Shown here in pieces: positions 8,055 to 16,402 of a stretch of 34,937 bases of DNA. Position 1 is the first letter of the stretch, and every line of letters starts with the position of its first letter. The position numbers and the translations under genes are program-made. This DNA is from Bacteroidales bacterium (GTDB lineage: Bacteria > Bacteroidota > Bacteroidia > Bacteroidales > Bacteroidaceae), in the NCBI GenBank assembly GCA_012518235.1, contig JAAYSY010000116.1:1-34937 (forward strand), in the 5' to 3' direction. The notes under the pieces were generated by a model. It saw only the letters and a list, made by a program, of their open reading frames with translations. It was not told where the DNA came from and did no database searches.

Positions 8055-9845
8055 TTAATGCTTGTTTATGAATTTCTTAATACATTCAATAAAAACTTCA
8101 CCATATTTGTTTTGTTTGTATTCACCAATACCATGAATTAGACCAAAATCAGATAGGGTAGTAGGTTGTGCATTGGATAATGAACGCAACGTTTTATCAG
8201 AAAAGACAAGATAGGCAGGAACCCCTTCCTCATCTGCTAATTCCTTTCTTAACGCTCTTAACTCCTCAAATAGATCTTCATTTTTAATCGTTGGGAAATC
8301 TATTTTTTGAGTCTTCTTTTTAGTCTCTTTTTTCTCTTCTCTTTGAATAACAGCAAGTGTGGCTTTCTCTTTTCCAAACAGTATTTCTGCACCTAAGGTT
8401 GTAATCTTAAGATGGTTATATTCATTATATGCAACTTCTAAATAGCCTAAATGAATCATTTGAAGTAGATAGTCTTGCCAATCTCGAGCAGGTACATCTT
8501 TTCCTACGCCAAAAGTTTTTAGTTTATCATAATGGTTTTCAGTTATTCGACTGTTTCGTAGTCCTCTTAAAATTTCAATTAATAGATTCGTTCCTACTTG
8601 TTGATTAGTTCTAGCTACTGCACTAAGAGCTTTTTGTATGATGATTGTTCCATCAAATTGCTTGGGCGGATTTAAACAAACATCACAGTTTCCACAGTTT
8701 GTTGATGTGGTTTCACCAAAATAGTTGAGTAATATTCTCCGACGGCAATTATTCGATTCAGCATAATGCTGCATTCGGTTTAACTTTTCTAGATTGATAT
8801 CTCTTTGGTTACTTTGGTTGGCAAATTGTGTTAATAAAATAATGTCACTAAGGGAGTAGAAAAGTAAGGTATCACTAGGTAGTCCATCGCGTCCTGCTCT
8901 ACCAATTTCTTGATAAAAATTCTCGATACTTTTAGGAAGATTATAATGAATAACCCATCGTACATTAGACTTGTCAATACCCATTCCAAATGCAATAGTT
9001 GCACAAATAACCTGTACTTTATCTTTTATGAAATCTTCTTGCGCTTGTTCTCTGATATTATTTGACAACCCTGCATGATAAACTTTGCACAGTATACCTT
9101 GTTTACTAAGGTATCTAGCAATGGATTCAGTGTTTTTTCTACTAAGGCAATATACAATACCACTTTCATTAGGGCGTTTTTTTATGTATTGTAATATAGC
9201 CTTGTTTTTATCCTTTTGCAGGTAACCTCTTTTTACATCTAAATATAAATTGGGTCGATCAAATGAAGATAAAAACAGCTTGGGATTATTCAGATTTAAT
9301 TGTTGAGCTATATCTTGACGTGTTAGTTTATCGGCTGTAGCTGTCAATGCAACTATTGGAGTATTTGGGAATTTTTCGTGTAAAAATCCAAGTTGTGCAT
9401 ATTCAGGACGAAAGTCATGTCCCCACTGTGAAATACAGTGAGCTTCGTCAATTGCAAATAGAGAGATCTCTATATCTCGCAATAAGTAGTCCGCTTCACT
9501 TAAAAGTTTTTCTGGTGAAAGATATAAAAGTTTGACTTCTCCAGCTAAGCAACTCATTCTAATGAGTGTGTTTTCCTCATCTGTTTTACTACTGTTTAGT
9601 GCTTCGGCAGCTATACCACTATTCTTTAAATCTTCCACTTGGTCTTTCATGAGGGATATTAAAGGTGAAACAACAATTGTTGTACCTGGAAGTAATAGGG
9701 CTGTTAATTGGTAACATAAAGATTTTCCACCTCCTGTAGGCATAATAACTAGGGCATCATTTTTACTTAAAAGTTGTTCTATAATTTCTTTTTGGAGTGG
9801 GCGAAAAGAATCAAAACCAAAATATTTCTTGAGTTTCTGTATCAT
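8055..9845 (-). CDS. recQ: ATP-dependent DNA helicase RecQ
   Basis: RecQ is a 3'-5' helicase in recombination and replication-fork repair. Domains in order are: DEAD-type helicase core with Walker A MPTGGGKS (K41), motif II DEAH (133-136) and the RecQ aromatic-rich loop [15 protein letters not shown]; helicase C domain with [13 protein letters not shown]; zinc-binding RQC subdomain with [12 protein letters not shown] and CGNCDVC; winged helix ([28 protein letters not shown]); and an HRDC domain in the last 75 residues. At 596 aa it is close to E. coli RecQ. A Lys/Glu-rich linker (about residues 495-512) precedes the HRDC domain. It is transcribed alone, divergent from the AraC-type gene. Confidence 0.95.
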   Translation of the reverse strand: MIQKLKKYFGFDSFRPLQKEIIEQLLSKNDALVIMPTGGGKSLCYQLTALLLPGTTIVVSPLISLMKDQVEDLKNSGIAAEALNSSKTDEENTLIRMSCLAGEVKLLYLSPEKLLSEADYLLRDIEISLFAIDEAHCISQWGHDFRPEYAQLGFLHEKFPNTPIVALTATADKLTRQDIAQQLNLNNPKLFLSSFDRPNLYLDVKRGYLQKDKNKAILQYIKKRPNESGIVYCLSRKNTESIARYLSKQGILCKVYHAGLSNNIREQAQEDFIKDKVQVICATIAFGMGIDKSNVRWVIHYNLPKSIENFYQEIGRAGRDGLPSDTLLFYSLSDIILLTQFANQSNQRDINLEKLNRMQHYAESNNCRRRILLNYFGETTSTNCGNCDVCLNPPKQFDGTIIIQKALSAVARTNQQVGTNLLIEILRGLRNSRITENHYDKLKTFGVGKDVPARDWQDYLLQMIHLGYLEVAYNEYNHLKITTLGAEILFGKEKATLAVIQREEKKETKKKTQKIDFPTIKNEDLFEELRALRKELADEEGVPAYLVFSDKTLRSLSNAQPTTLSDFGLIHGIGEYKQNKYGEVFIECIKKFINKH

Positions 9846-10193
9846 TAGTTGAATTGCATTTATACAATATTAGAGCTATATACGGGAAATAAAAATAAAA
9901 AAAAGTTAAAAAGTATTCTTTGTTATTTTTGAGTTAAAATAGATTGATTTATTTTTCTAACTCTTTGAGCTGTAATGTTTTTTTGTCTTTGTCTAAGTTT
10001 TTATTATATTATATCAATATCTTTTAAGGTCTTATTTTTACTATTAATTAGTCAAATAGTTGGTTTTAATAGAGTTAGGAATAATTCAACTGCTAAAAGT
10101 GTTTAAATTGTGAATATATTTTCGTTGTTGTACTAAACATATTTATAAGTTTGTTGTTACTAACATAATGATATAAATTCTAAATGTAATTGT
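9846..10193. other. Intergenic region between divergent recQ and HTH gene
   Basis: This 348-base AT-rich spacer separates two divergent genes and should carry both promoters. I recognise a good -7 element only for the rightward gene (10146-10153). No hairpin terminator, RNA gene or coding signal is evident. Confidence 0.5.
10124..10153 (+). promoter_or_regulatory. Promoter of the AraC-type HTH gene
   Basis: TAAGTTTG (10146-10153) matches TAnnTTTG exactly. GTTG at 10124-10127 is a partial -33 match, with 22 bases between the TTTG/GTTG cores. The transcript would start about 35 bases before the ATG at 10194. Confidence 0.45.
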
Positions 10194-10649
10194 ATGAAAA
10201 AGGAAAATCCGAAAAGACGACCCTATAATATTAGGGAAAGAGAGGACAAAGGTGCTGCTTATCGCTCTCTTATCAGACCGGAATTGGCCGATGAACTTTA
10301 CGACAAAATTTTGAATGTTGTCGTAATGCAAAAACGATATAGGGATTCATCATTCTCTGCTAAAGAATTAGCCGATGAATTGAATACTAACACACGTTAT
10401 TTGTCAGCTGTGGTTAACTCAAGGTTTGGAAAGAACTTCTCAAGTTTATTAAATGAGCATCGCATACGTGATGCCTTGTATTTGTTAAGAGATAAGAGAT
10501 ATGTAGATAAGAACATTGAAGAAATTAGTGCAATGGTTGGCTTTGCTAACCGACAATCTTTTTATGCTGCATTTTATCGAAATGTAGGAGAAACACCTAA
10601 CTCATATAGAAAGAGACATGCTGATCCTCATGATGTAAAGAAAAAGTAA
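10194..10649 (+). CDS. Small AraC-type helix-turn-helix regulator
   Basis: The C-terminal 100 residues form an AraC/XylS DNA-binding domain with two HTH units: SAKELADELNTNTRYLSAVV as the first, and the second containing EEISAMVGFANRQSFYAAFY, followed by GETPNSYRKRH. The N-terminal 45 residues are short and basic (KKENPKRRPYNIRERED), so there is no ligand-binding or dimerisation domain of usual size. Such stand-alone domains are common in Bacteroidales and their targets are generally unknown. It has its own promoter and a terminator behind it, so it is likely monocistronic. Adjacency to the DPP III gene does not prove that it controls it. Confidence 0.8.
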   Translation: MKKENPKRRPYNIREREDKGAAYRSLIRPELADELYDKILNVVVMQKRYRDSSFSAKELADELNTNTRYLSAVVNSRFGKNFSSLLNEHRIRDALYLLRDKRYVDKNIEEISAMVGFANRQSFYAAFYRNVGETPNSYRKRHADPHDVKKK

Positions 10650-10666
10650 AAGGATATTATTTTATG

Positions 10667-10714
10667 AAAAAGGGAATATGAAAGAGTGAAAACTTCTAAC
10701 GTATTTCCTTTTTT
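10667..10714 (+). terminator. Terminator after the AraC-type HTH gene
   Basis: AAAAAGGGAATATG (10667-10680) pairs along its whole length with 10700-10713 (two G-U pairs), with a 19-base loop and T-rich 3' side. The long loop makes it a weaker terminator than others here. Confidence 0.5.
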
Positions 10715-10727
10715 CAGTTTATTACTC

Positions 10728-10735
10728 TAGATTTG
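10728..10735 (+). promoter_or_regulatory. -7 promoter element for the DPP III gene
   Basis: TAGATTTG matches TAnnTTTG exactly and lies only 10 bases before ATG 10746. If used, the transcript would have a leader of only a few bases. No clear -33 TTTG is present. Confidence 0.4.
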
Positions 10736-10745
10736 TATAAAAAAC

Positions 10746-12791
10746 ATGAAGAAACTTATTACCCTAGCGCTACTTGCTATTGTTGTTTTTGTCTCATGTG
10801 GAAATCCCACATCGGCTAATAAAAATCAAGAAAAATTTAATTATACCGTGGATAGATTTGCTGATTTACAGATTTTACGTTATCAGGTTCCTGGATTTGA
10901 TGAGCTATCGTTGCAACAGAAAAAATTGATTTATTTTCTTTCAGAAGCAGCTCAGTCTGGTAGAGATATATTATTCGATCAAAATGGTAAATACAATTTG
11001 CGTATTAGAAGAACGCTAGAGGCTATTTATCTAGATTATAAAGGAGACAGGACGAGTGATGACTTCAAGGCCTTTGAGGTGTACTTAAAGCGTGTTTGGT
11101 TTGCAAATGGAATTCATCATCATTATGGAATGGATAAATTTACTCCAGGGTTTAGTGAGGAGTTTTTTAAGGATGTTTTATTGAGTGTTGATGAAAATTT
11201 ATTACCAATTGAAGAAGGTAATACGATTGAGTGCTTATACAAAGACATTGCTCCTGTCATTTTTGATCCTACGATTAAGCCAAAGCGTGTAAATCAAGAA
11301 GATGGAGTGGATTTAATTGAAACTTCAGCATGCAACTACTATCAAAATGTAACTCAAGCAGAAGCAGAAGCTTTTTATGCTGGAAAAAAAGACCCTAGTG
11401 ATGAAACTCCTATATCTTACGGTCTGAATAGTCGTTTAGTAAAGGAAAATGGAGTAATAAAAGAAAAGGTTTGGAAAGTAGGTGGATTATATTCAGAAGC
11501 TATTGAACGTGTAATCTATTGGTTAGAGCGAGCTCAAGAGGTTTCAGAAAATGAAGAACAAGAAGCTGTAATAAAGAAACTGATTGAGTTTTATCAAACG
11601 GGAGATCTTAAAACATATGATGATTATAGTATCTTATGGGTGCATGATTTAAAATCAAGAGTGGATTTTGTTAATGGATTTACTGAGACTTACGGTGATC
11701 CTCTAGGATTAAAAGCGAGTTGGGAGTCCTTAGTTAATTTCAAAGACTTAGAGGCTACTAAACGAACAGAAATAATAAGTAGTAATGCTCAGTGGTTTGA
11801 AGATAATTCACCTGTTGCTCCAGAGTTTAAAAAGGAAAAGGTAAAAGGGGTATCTGCTAAGGTGATTACTGCTGCTATGTTAGGAGGTGATTTATATCCA
11901 GCTACTGCTATAGGTATTAACTTACCCAATGCTAATTGGATACGCAATCATCATGGTTCTAAGTCAGTAACTATTGGTAATATTACCGATGCATATAATA
12001 AAGCGGCTCATGGTAATGGATTTAGTGAGGAATTTGCTTATAGTCAAGAAGAAGTAGACTTGATGAATAAATATGGTGATTTAACTGGTAATCTACATAC
12101 TGACTTACACGAGTGTTTGGGACATGGTTCAGGAAAGATATTACCAGGAAAAGAAGATGCACTGAAAGCCTATGGAGCAACAATAGAAGAAGCTCGAGCA
12201 GATTTGTTTGGGTTATATTATGTAGCTGATCAAAAGCTCGTGGAATTAGGATTAACACCTAATGAGGAAGCCTATAAAGCTGAATATTATAGTTTCTTGA
12301 TGAATGGGTTAATGACACAATTAGTTCGTATTGAACTAGGAAATGAAGTAGAAGAATCGCATATGCGTAATCGTCAATTAATTGCTCGTTGGGTATATGA
12401 AAAAGGTAAAGATGATAATGTAATTGAGCTGGTTAAAAAAGAAGGAAAAACATATGTTGTAGTTAATGATTATCAAAAAGTAAGAACACTTTTTGGTGAG
12501 TTATTAGCTGAAATACAACGTATTCGTTCGACTGGTGATTTTGAAGCTGCTCGGGCTATAGTAGAGCAATATGCAGTGAAAATTGATCCTGATCTTCATA
12601 AAGAAGTTCTTAGTCGTTATGCAAACTTAAATTTAGCTCCATATAAGGGATTTGTTAATCCAGTTTACAAACCAGAATATAATGAGCAAGGTGAAATACT
12701 TGATATAACTGTAACTTACGAAGAAGGGTATGCTGAGCAGATGCTACGCTATAGTAGAGACTATTCATTTCTACCCTCAGTTAATAATTAA
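10746..12791 (+). CDS. Dipeptidyl peptidase III (peptidase family M49), lipoprotein
   Basis: This zinc exopeptidase removes dipeptides from peptide N-termini. The family motif HECLGH is present (H455, E456, H460), followed by EEARAD (481-486) supplying the third zinc ligand. Human and yeast enzymes have HELLGH; the Cys variant is known from the characterised Bacteroides thetaiotaomicron enzyme, which is also about 675 aa. The N-terminus is a lipoprotein signal (MKKLITLALLAIVVFVSC, lipidated C18), so it is anchored in the cell envelope and probably faces the periplasm, unlike the cytosolic eukaryotic enzymes. It has its own -7 element and is followed after 3 bases by the AlkD-like gene, so the two are probably cotranscribed. 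Confidence 0.9.
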   Translation: MKKLITLALLAIVVFVSCGNPTSANKNQEKFNYTVDRFADLQILRYQVPGFDELSLQQKKLIYFLSEAAQSGRDILFDQNGKYNLRIRRTLEAIYLDYKGDRTSDDFKAFEVYLKRVWFANGIHHHYGMDKFTPGFSEEFFKDVLLSVDENLLPIEEGNTIECLYKDIAPVIFDPTIKPKRVNQEDGVDLIETSACNYYQNVTQAEAEAFYAGKKDPSDETPISYGLNSRLVKENGVIKEKVWKVGGLYSEAIERVIYWLERAQEVSENEEQEAVIKKLIEFYQTGDLKTYDDYSILWVHDLKSRVDFVNGFTETYGDPLGLKASWESLVNFKDLEATKRTEIISSNAQWFEDNSPVAPEFKKEKVKGVSAKVITAAMLGGDLYPATAIGINLPNANWIRNHHGSKSVTIGNITDAYNKAAHGNGFSEEFAYSQEEVDLMNKYGDLTGNLHTDLHECLGHGSGKILPGKEDALKAYGATIEEARADLFGLYYVADQKLVELGLTPNEEAYKAEYYSFLMNGLMTQLVRIELGNEVEESHMRNRQLIARWVYEKGKDDNVIELVKKEGKTYVVVNDYQKVRTLFGELLAEIQRIRSTGDFEAARAIVEQYAVKIDPDLHKEVLSRYANLNLAPYKGFVNPVYKPEYNEQGEILDITVTYEEGYAEQMLRYSRDYSFLPSVNN

Positions 12792-12794
12792 TGT

Positions 12795-13460
12795 ATGACA
12801 TTAGAAGATAAAATAAAAGATATCAGAACACAACTCCGTTTAGCTATGAACGGAGTTGTTTCTCATAGTATGCGACAGAAAGGGGTGAATTATCGTCTTA
12901 ATTTTGGTGTCGATTTACCTACATTAAAACAAATGGCTCCTCGCTGGGATAAAGATCATGAATTGGCACAATCTTTATGGAGAGAAGATATTAGAGAGTT
13001 TAAGATTTTAGCTGGTTTATTACAACCTCTTGAAAGTTTTACTCCAGAATTAGCTACTGAGTGGGCTAAAAGTGTTGGACAGAAGGAAATTGCAGAAATA
13101 ACTGCCATGCATTTATTCCAACAGGTGCCTTTTGCTTTTGAGCTTTCTTTTCGATGGATGGCCCATCCTGATGAAATGGTTCAAATTTGTGGATATTTGA
13201 CGTTTTCTAGAATACTAAATACCTGTGCTGAGCTAGATGAACGGGCATCGAATGAGTTTTTAAGTCAATCTCTGTCTTCTATGAAAGATGATTCATATGC
13301 ATTGCAGAGTGCTTCATTTTTAGCTTTGCGTAAATTTTTAGCAAAGAGTAGTAAGCACAGAAGCTATATAAAACCTTTACTGACAACATTTAAACATTCT
13401 TCTGAGGAGAAGGAACAGAAGCTATATCAAATGATACAAGAGGAGTTGTCTTACTTATAA
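12795..13460 (+). CDS. AlkD-like DNA alkylation repair protein (HEAT-like helical fold)
   Basis: The 221-aa protein is all-helical by sequence and resembles the DNA alkylation repair family (AlkC/AlkD superfamily), with GVNYRLNFGVDLPTLKQMAP near the N-terminus and repeated helix pairs such as REDIREFKILAGLLQP and SLSSMKDDSYALQSASFLAL. Family members excise or recognise alkylated bases through a HEAT-like solenoid. I cannot assign the catalytic aspartate of true AlkD glycosylases with confidence, so glycosylase activity is uncertain. It starts 3 bases after the DPP III stop, which implies cotranscription. Confidence 0.65.
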   Translation: MTLEDKIKDIRTQLRLAMNGVVSHSMRQKGVNYRLNFGVDLPTLKQMAPRWDKDHELAQSLWREDIREFKILAGLLQPLESFTPELATEWAKSVGQKEIAEITAMHLFQQVPFAFELSFRWMAHPDEMVQICGYLTFSRILNTCAELDERASNEFLSQSLSSMKDDSYALQSASFLALRKFLAKSSKHRSYIKPLLTTFKHSSEEKEQKLYQMIQEELSYL

Positions 13461-13498
13461 AAAGTTGTTTAAAAGCAATGCTTTGATTAAAAAAGAGT

Positions 13499-13506
13499 TA
13501 ACTTTG
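13499..13506 (+). promoter_or_regulatory. -7 promoter element for the fur gene
   Basis: TAACTTTG matches TAnnTTTG exactly, 27 bases before the GTG at 13534. A TTTG at 13482-13485 is nearby but 4 bases closer than the usual -33 spacing. It supports a start downstream of this point and independent transcription of fur-purA. Confidence 0.35.
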
Positions 13507-13533
13507 CTTGTTGATGATTTACATTTATTAGTT

Positions 13534-14007
13534 GTGAGAGATAAAGATTCAGATAAGGTAGTAGAGCAGATTTTTACAGAATATTTGAATTCAAAAGGCC
13601 ATAGAAAAACTCCAGAGCGTTATGCTATATTGGATACAGTATACTCTATAAATGGTCATTTTGATATAGACTCACTTTACTCCATAATGAAGGAGGAAGG
13701 AAAGTTTAGTGTGAGTCGAGCTACCCTTTACAATACAATAACTTTATTAATAGATGCTCAATTGGTGATACGACATCAGTTTGGTAATTCTTCTCAGTAC
13801 GAGAAAACGTATGATCGATCGATTCATCATCATTTAATTTGCACAAAATGTGGGAAAATTATAGAACAGAAGAATAAGCAACTTCAAAAAGAGATTGAAG
13901 CTGCTGAGTTTTCTAAGTTTAAAGTGTCTCACTATTCGCTATATGTCTATGGCTTGTGTGAAAAGTGTATCAAAGGTAATAAACACAATAAAAAACAAAC
14001 ACAATAA
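13534..14007 (+). CDS. Fur-family metal-dependent transcriptional regulator
   Basis: Fur-type repressors bind DNA through an N-terminal winged helix and sense a metal in the C-terminal domain. HRKTPERYAILDTVYSINGH and VSRATLYNTITLLIDAQLV form the winged helix. The metal-binding region has SIHHHLICTKCGK and a final CEKC, the usual two CxxC pairs for structural zinc. Whether it senses iron, zinc or peroxide cannot be read from the sequence. No in-frame ATG precedes the conserved domain. I choose GTG 13534 (157 aa) because it gives the usual family N-terminus and lies just after a -7 element. TTG 13465 (180 aa) is the alternative. purA starts 7 bases after the stop. Confidence 0.85.
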   Translation: MRDKDSDKVVEQIFTEYLNSKGHRKTPERYAILDTVYSINGHFDIDSLYSIMKEEGKFSVSRATLYNTITLLIDAQLVIRHQFGNSSQYEKTYDRSIHHHLICTKCGKIIEQKNKQLQKEIEAAEFSKFKVSHYSLYVYGLCEKCIKGNKHNKKQTQ

Positions 14008-14014
14008 AACTATC

Positions 14015-15274
14015 ATGAAAGTAGATGTTCTTTTAGGTTTACAATGGGGTGACGAAGGAAAAGGTAAAGTAGTTGACGTCTTGACTCCTAAATATGATGT
14101 GATTGCCCGTTTTCAAGGAGGTCCTAATGCAGGACATACGTTAATTTTTGAAGATCAAAAATATGTATTGCGTTCTATACCTTCGGGGATTTTTCAAGGA
14201 GACAAAGTAAATATTATTGGAAATGGCGTGGTTCTTGATCCTGCTCGTTTTATGGAAGAAGCTAAGAGCTTAGAAGCTGCAGGACATGAATTAAAAGATC
14301 GTCTTTATATTTCTAAAAAAACACATTTAATACTTCCTACGCATCGTTTATTAGATGCTGCTTATGAACAGCAAAAAGGGGATGATAAGGTAGGAACTAC
14401 TGGGAGAGGTATTGGTCCAGCTTATACAGACAAAGTAAGTCGTAATGGATTGAGAGTGGGTGATATATTATGTAATTTTGAAGAGAAATATGCTAAGTTA
14501 AAAGCACATCATGAAGTACTTCTTCAAAACCTAGATTACTCCTATGATTTAGATAAAGAGGAAAAAGAATGGTTAGCTGGTATAGCTTATTTAAAAGAAT
14601 TTAATTTAATCGATAGTGAACATACTATAAACCAATATTTAGATAATGGTAAGAGTGTTTTGTGTGAAGGAGCTCAAGGTACTTTGTTGGATGTTGATTT
14701 TGGGTCTTATCCATATGTTACTTCATCAAACACTGTTTGTGCTGGTGCGTGTACTGGATTAGGTATTGCTCCTAAACGAATAGGTGATGTTTTTGGTATT
14801 TTCAAAGCTTATTGTACAAGAGTTGGAGAAGGACCTTTTCCGACGGAGTTATTTGATAATACTGGAGATTTGATTTGTGAACTAGGAGGTGAATTTGGTT
14901 CTGTTACAGGACGAAAAAGACGTTGTGGATGGATTGATTTAGTAGCATTGCGTTATTCAATTATGATTAATGGTGTAACCAAGTTAATTATGATGAAGAG
15001 TGATGTTTTAGATACTTTTGAAACTATTAAAGCTTGTGTAGCTTATAAAATAGATGGAGAAGAAGTGGATTACTTCCCTTATGATATAGAAGGGAACGTT
15101 GAACCTATTTATACAGAAATTACAGGATGGCAAACTGACATGACGAAAGTTAAGAGTGAGGATGAGTTTCCTGAAGAGTTTAATGCTTATCTGTCATTTT
15201 TAGAAGAAGAATTAGGAGTAGATATTGCTATTGTTTCTGTAGGTCCTGATCGTGAACAAACAATTGTTCGTTAA
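14015..15274 (+). CDS. purA: Adenylosuccinate synthetase
   Basis: PurA catalyses GTP-dependent formation of adenylosuccinate from IMP and aspartate, the first step from IMP to AMP. The start is set by the family N-terminus at ATG 14015: MKVDVLLGLQWGDEGKGKVV has the P-loop-like GDEGKGK with catalytic D13, and NAGHT supplies H41. Other signatures are GTTGRGIGPAYTDK, GAQGTLLDVDFGSYPYVTSS and GRKRRCGWIDLV. At 419 aa it is full length. The frame is open further upstream to 13895, but that part overlaps fur in another frame and is not family-like. It is closely coupled to fur, an arrangement I also associate with other Bacteroidales. Confidence 0.95.
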   Translation: MKVDVLLGLQWGDEGKGKVVDVLTPKYDVIARFQGGPNAGHTLIFEDQKYVLRSIPSGIFQGDKVNIIGNGVVLDPARFMEEAKSLEAAGHELKDRLYISKKTHLILPTHRLLDAAYEQQKGDDKVGTTGRGIGPAYTDKVSRNGLRVGDILCNFEEKYAKLKAHHEVLLQNLDYSYDLDKEEKEWLAGIAYLKEFNLIDSEHTINQYLDNGKSVLCEGAQGTLLDVDFGSYPYVTSSNTVCAGACTGLGIAPKRIGDVFGIFKAYCTRVGEGPFPTELFDNTGDLICELGGEFGSVTGRKRRCGWIDLVALRYSIMINGVTKLIMMKSDVLDTFETIKACVAYKIDGEEVDYFPYDIEGNVEPIYTEITGWQTDMTKVKSEDEFPEEFNAYLSFLEEELGVDIAIVSVGPDREQTIVR

Positions 15275-15340
15275 GTGCGGAATTTAAAAAAGGTTATTAA
15301 ATCGTTAAATAGTGAATTTTAACGAATAAGAATATTAAAT

Positions 15341-15382
15341 AAAAGGAAACTGTATCATTGTTTGCAGTTTCCTTTTATTTTT
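15341..15382 (+). terminator. Terminator after purA
   Basis: AAAAGGAAACTG (15341-15352) pairs perfectly with CAGTTTCCTTTT (15365-15376), 12 bp with a 12-base loop, followed by ATTTTT. It ends the DPP III/AlkD/fur/purA transcription unit. Confidence 0.85.
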
Positions 15383-15387
15383 GGCAA

Positions 15388-15395
15388 TATATTTG
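15388..15395 (+). promoter_or_regulatory. -7 promoter element for the YugP-like peptidase gene
   Basis: TATATTTG matches TAnnTTTG exactly, directly after the purA terminator and 60 bases before ATG 15456. A TTTG at 15361-15364 is farther away than the usual -33 spacing. Confidence 0.4.
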
Positions 15396-15455
15396 TAGTA
15401 TATATTATTAAGAGAGTATAAAAGATTAATGTAGAATCATAAAGAGAAAAGTATT

Positions 15456-16151
15456 ATGGCTGTAGGAGCAATAGGAATGCAATGGATTATATTTATAGGT
15501 ATAGCTCTTTTGAGCTTTCTGGTACAAGCAAACTTACAACGAAAATTCAAAAAGTATTCGCAGATTCCTTTGACTAGAGGAATGACAGGTAGAGAAGTAG
15601 CTCAACAGATGTTGGATGAGAATGGTATTCATGATGTTAGAGTGATTTCTACTTCAGGTCAGTTAACCGATCATTACGATCCTAGAAATAAAACGGTTAA
15701 TTTAAGTGATGGTGTATATAATAGTAATAGTATAATGGCAGCTGCAGTAGCAGCGCATGAGTGTGGCCATGCAATTCAACATGCACGGGCTTATGGGCCT
15801 TTAACTATGCGTAGTAAATTAGTGCCTGTTGTTAGTTTAGCTTCTAAGTGGATGACATGGATACTATTATTGGGTATTATTATGTTAGAATCAATGCCAG
15901 GTTTGCTATTAGCTGGAATTATTCTTTTTGCTACTACTACATTGTTTAGCTTTATTACATTGCCAGTTGAAATAGATGCTAGTAGACGTGCTTTGGTTTG
16001 GCTAGATACAGCAGGAATAACAACTTCACAAAATCATAGTCAAGCAAAAGATGCTTTGAAATCTGCTGCTTATACGTATGTAGTTGCTGCTTTAGGTTCA
16101 TTAGCTACTTTGATTTATTATGTAATGATATTTATGGGAAGAAGAAACTAA
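15456..16151 (+). CDS. Membrane zinc metallopeptidase (YugP-like)
   Basis: The 231-aa protein has an N-terminal membrane segment (about residues 8-24), a soluble part with the zinc-protease motif HECGH (H101, E102, H105) in AAHECGHAIQHA, two closely spaced central membrane helices (about 125-170), and a C-terminal membrane segment. This is the layout of the YugP-like neutral zinc metallopeptidase family, whose substrates are mostly unknown. The family signature around LPVEIDASRRAL, probably carrying the third zinc ligand, follows the central helices. It is flanked by terminators on both sides and is likely transcribed alone. Confidence 0.85.
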   Translation: MAVGAIGMQWIIFIGIALLSFLVQANLQRKFKKYSQIPLTRGMTGREVAQQMLDENGIHDVRVISTSGQLTDHYDPRNKTVNLSDGVYNSNSIMAAAVAAHECGHAIQHARAYGPLTMRSKLVPVVSLASKWMTWILLLGIIMLESMPGLLLAGIILFATTTLFSFITLPVEIDASRRALVWLDTAGITTSQNHSQAKDALKSAAYTYVVAALGSLATLIYYVMIFMGRRN

Positions 16152-16182
16152 TCTTATTTTATGCTTAAATGAAGAGATTACT

Positions 16183-16240
16183 TTGCCCTAGTCATATGTA
16201 CTATATGGCCTAGTCAAAAGGGGCAAAGGTCTAGGGCATC
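16183..16240 (+). repeat. Dispersed intergenic repeat, copy A
   Basis: Three blocks also occur in copy B at 28834-28895: TTGCCCTAGTCATATG (16183-16198), CCTAGTCAA (16209-16217) and AAAGGTCTAGGGCATC (16225-16240). Two alternative hairpins are possible: TGCCCTAG (16184-16191) with CTAGGGCA (16231-16238), or CTTTGCCC (16181-16188) with GGGCAAAG (16221-16228). They share bases and cannot both form. No coding signal. It lies between the YugP-like gene and its terminator. Confidence 0.6.
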
Positions 16241-16268
16241 CTAAAAGAAGATGAAATCTAAAGAATAG

Positions 16269-16298
16269 AGCGAGAGTGATTAGACTCTCGCTTTTTTT
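16269..16298 (+). terminator. Terminator upstream of hisS
   Basis: AGCGAGAGT (16269-16277) pairs with ACTCTCGCT (16284-16292) around a 6-base loop, followed by a run of T to 16298. It ends the YugP-like transcript, including repeat copy A. Confidence 0.85.
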
Positions 16299-16351
16299 GT
16301 GGTTTGAAAATAATTTAGTCTCTAGAAAAGTAAATACACCGTTTTTTTCGT

Positions 16352-16359
16352 TAATTTTG
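16352..16359 (+). promoter_or_regulatory. -7 promoter element for hisS
   Basis: TAATTTTG matches TAnnTTTG exactly, 43 bases before ATG 16403 and after the preceding terminator. I see no matching -33 TTTG. Confidence 0.4.
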
Positions 16360-16402
16360 TGACACATAAGATTTTAACAAAATAAAAAATAGAATATTTA
16401 AG

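Noticed and set aside
9846-10193. Riboswitch or small RNA in the recQ divergent spacer
   Set aside because: I found no stable hairpin followed by a T-run and no conserved aptamer-like motif.
13895-14014. N-terminal extension of the purA frame
   Set aside because: It overlaps the 3' end of fur in another frame and is not similar to PurA. The conserved N-terminus begins at ATG 14015.
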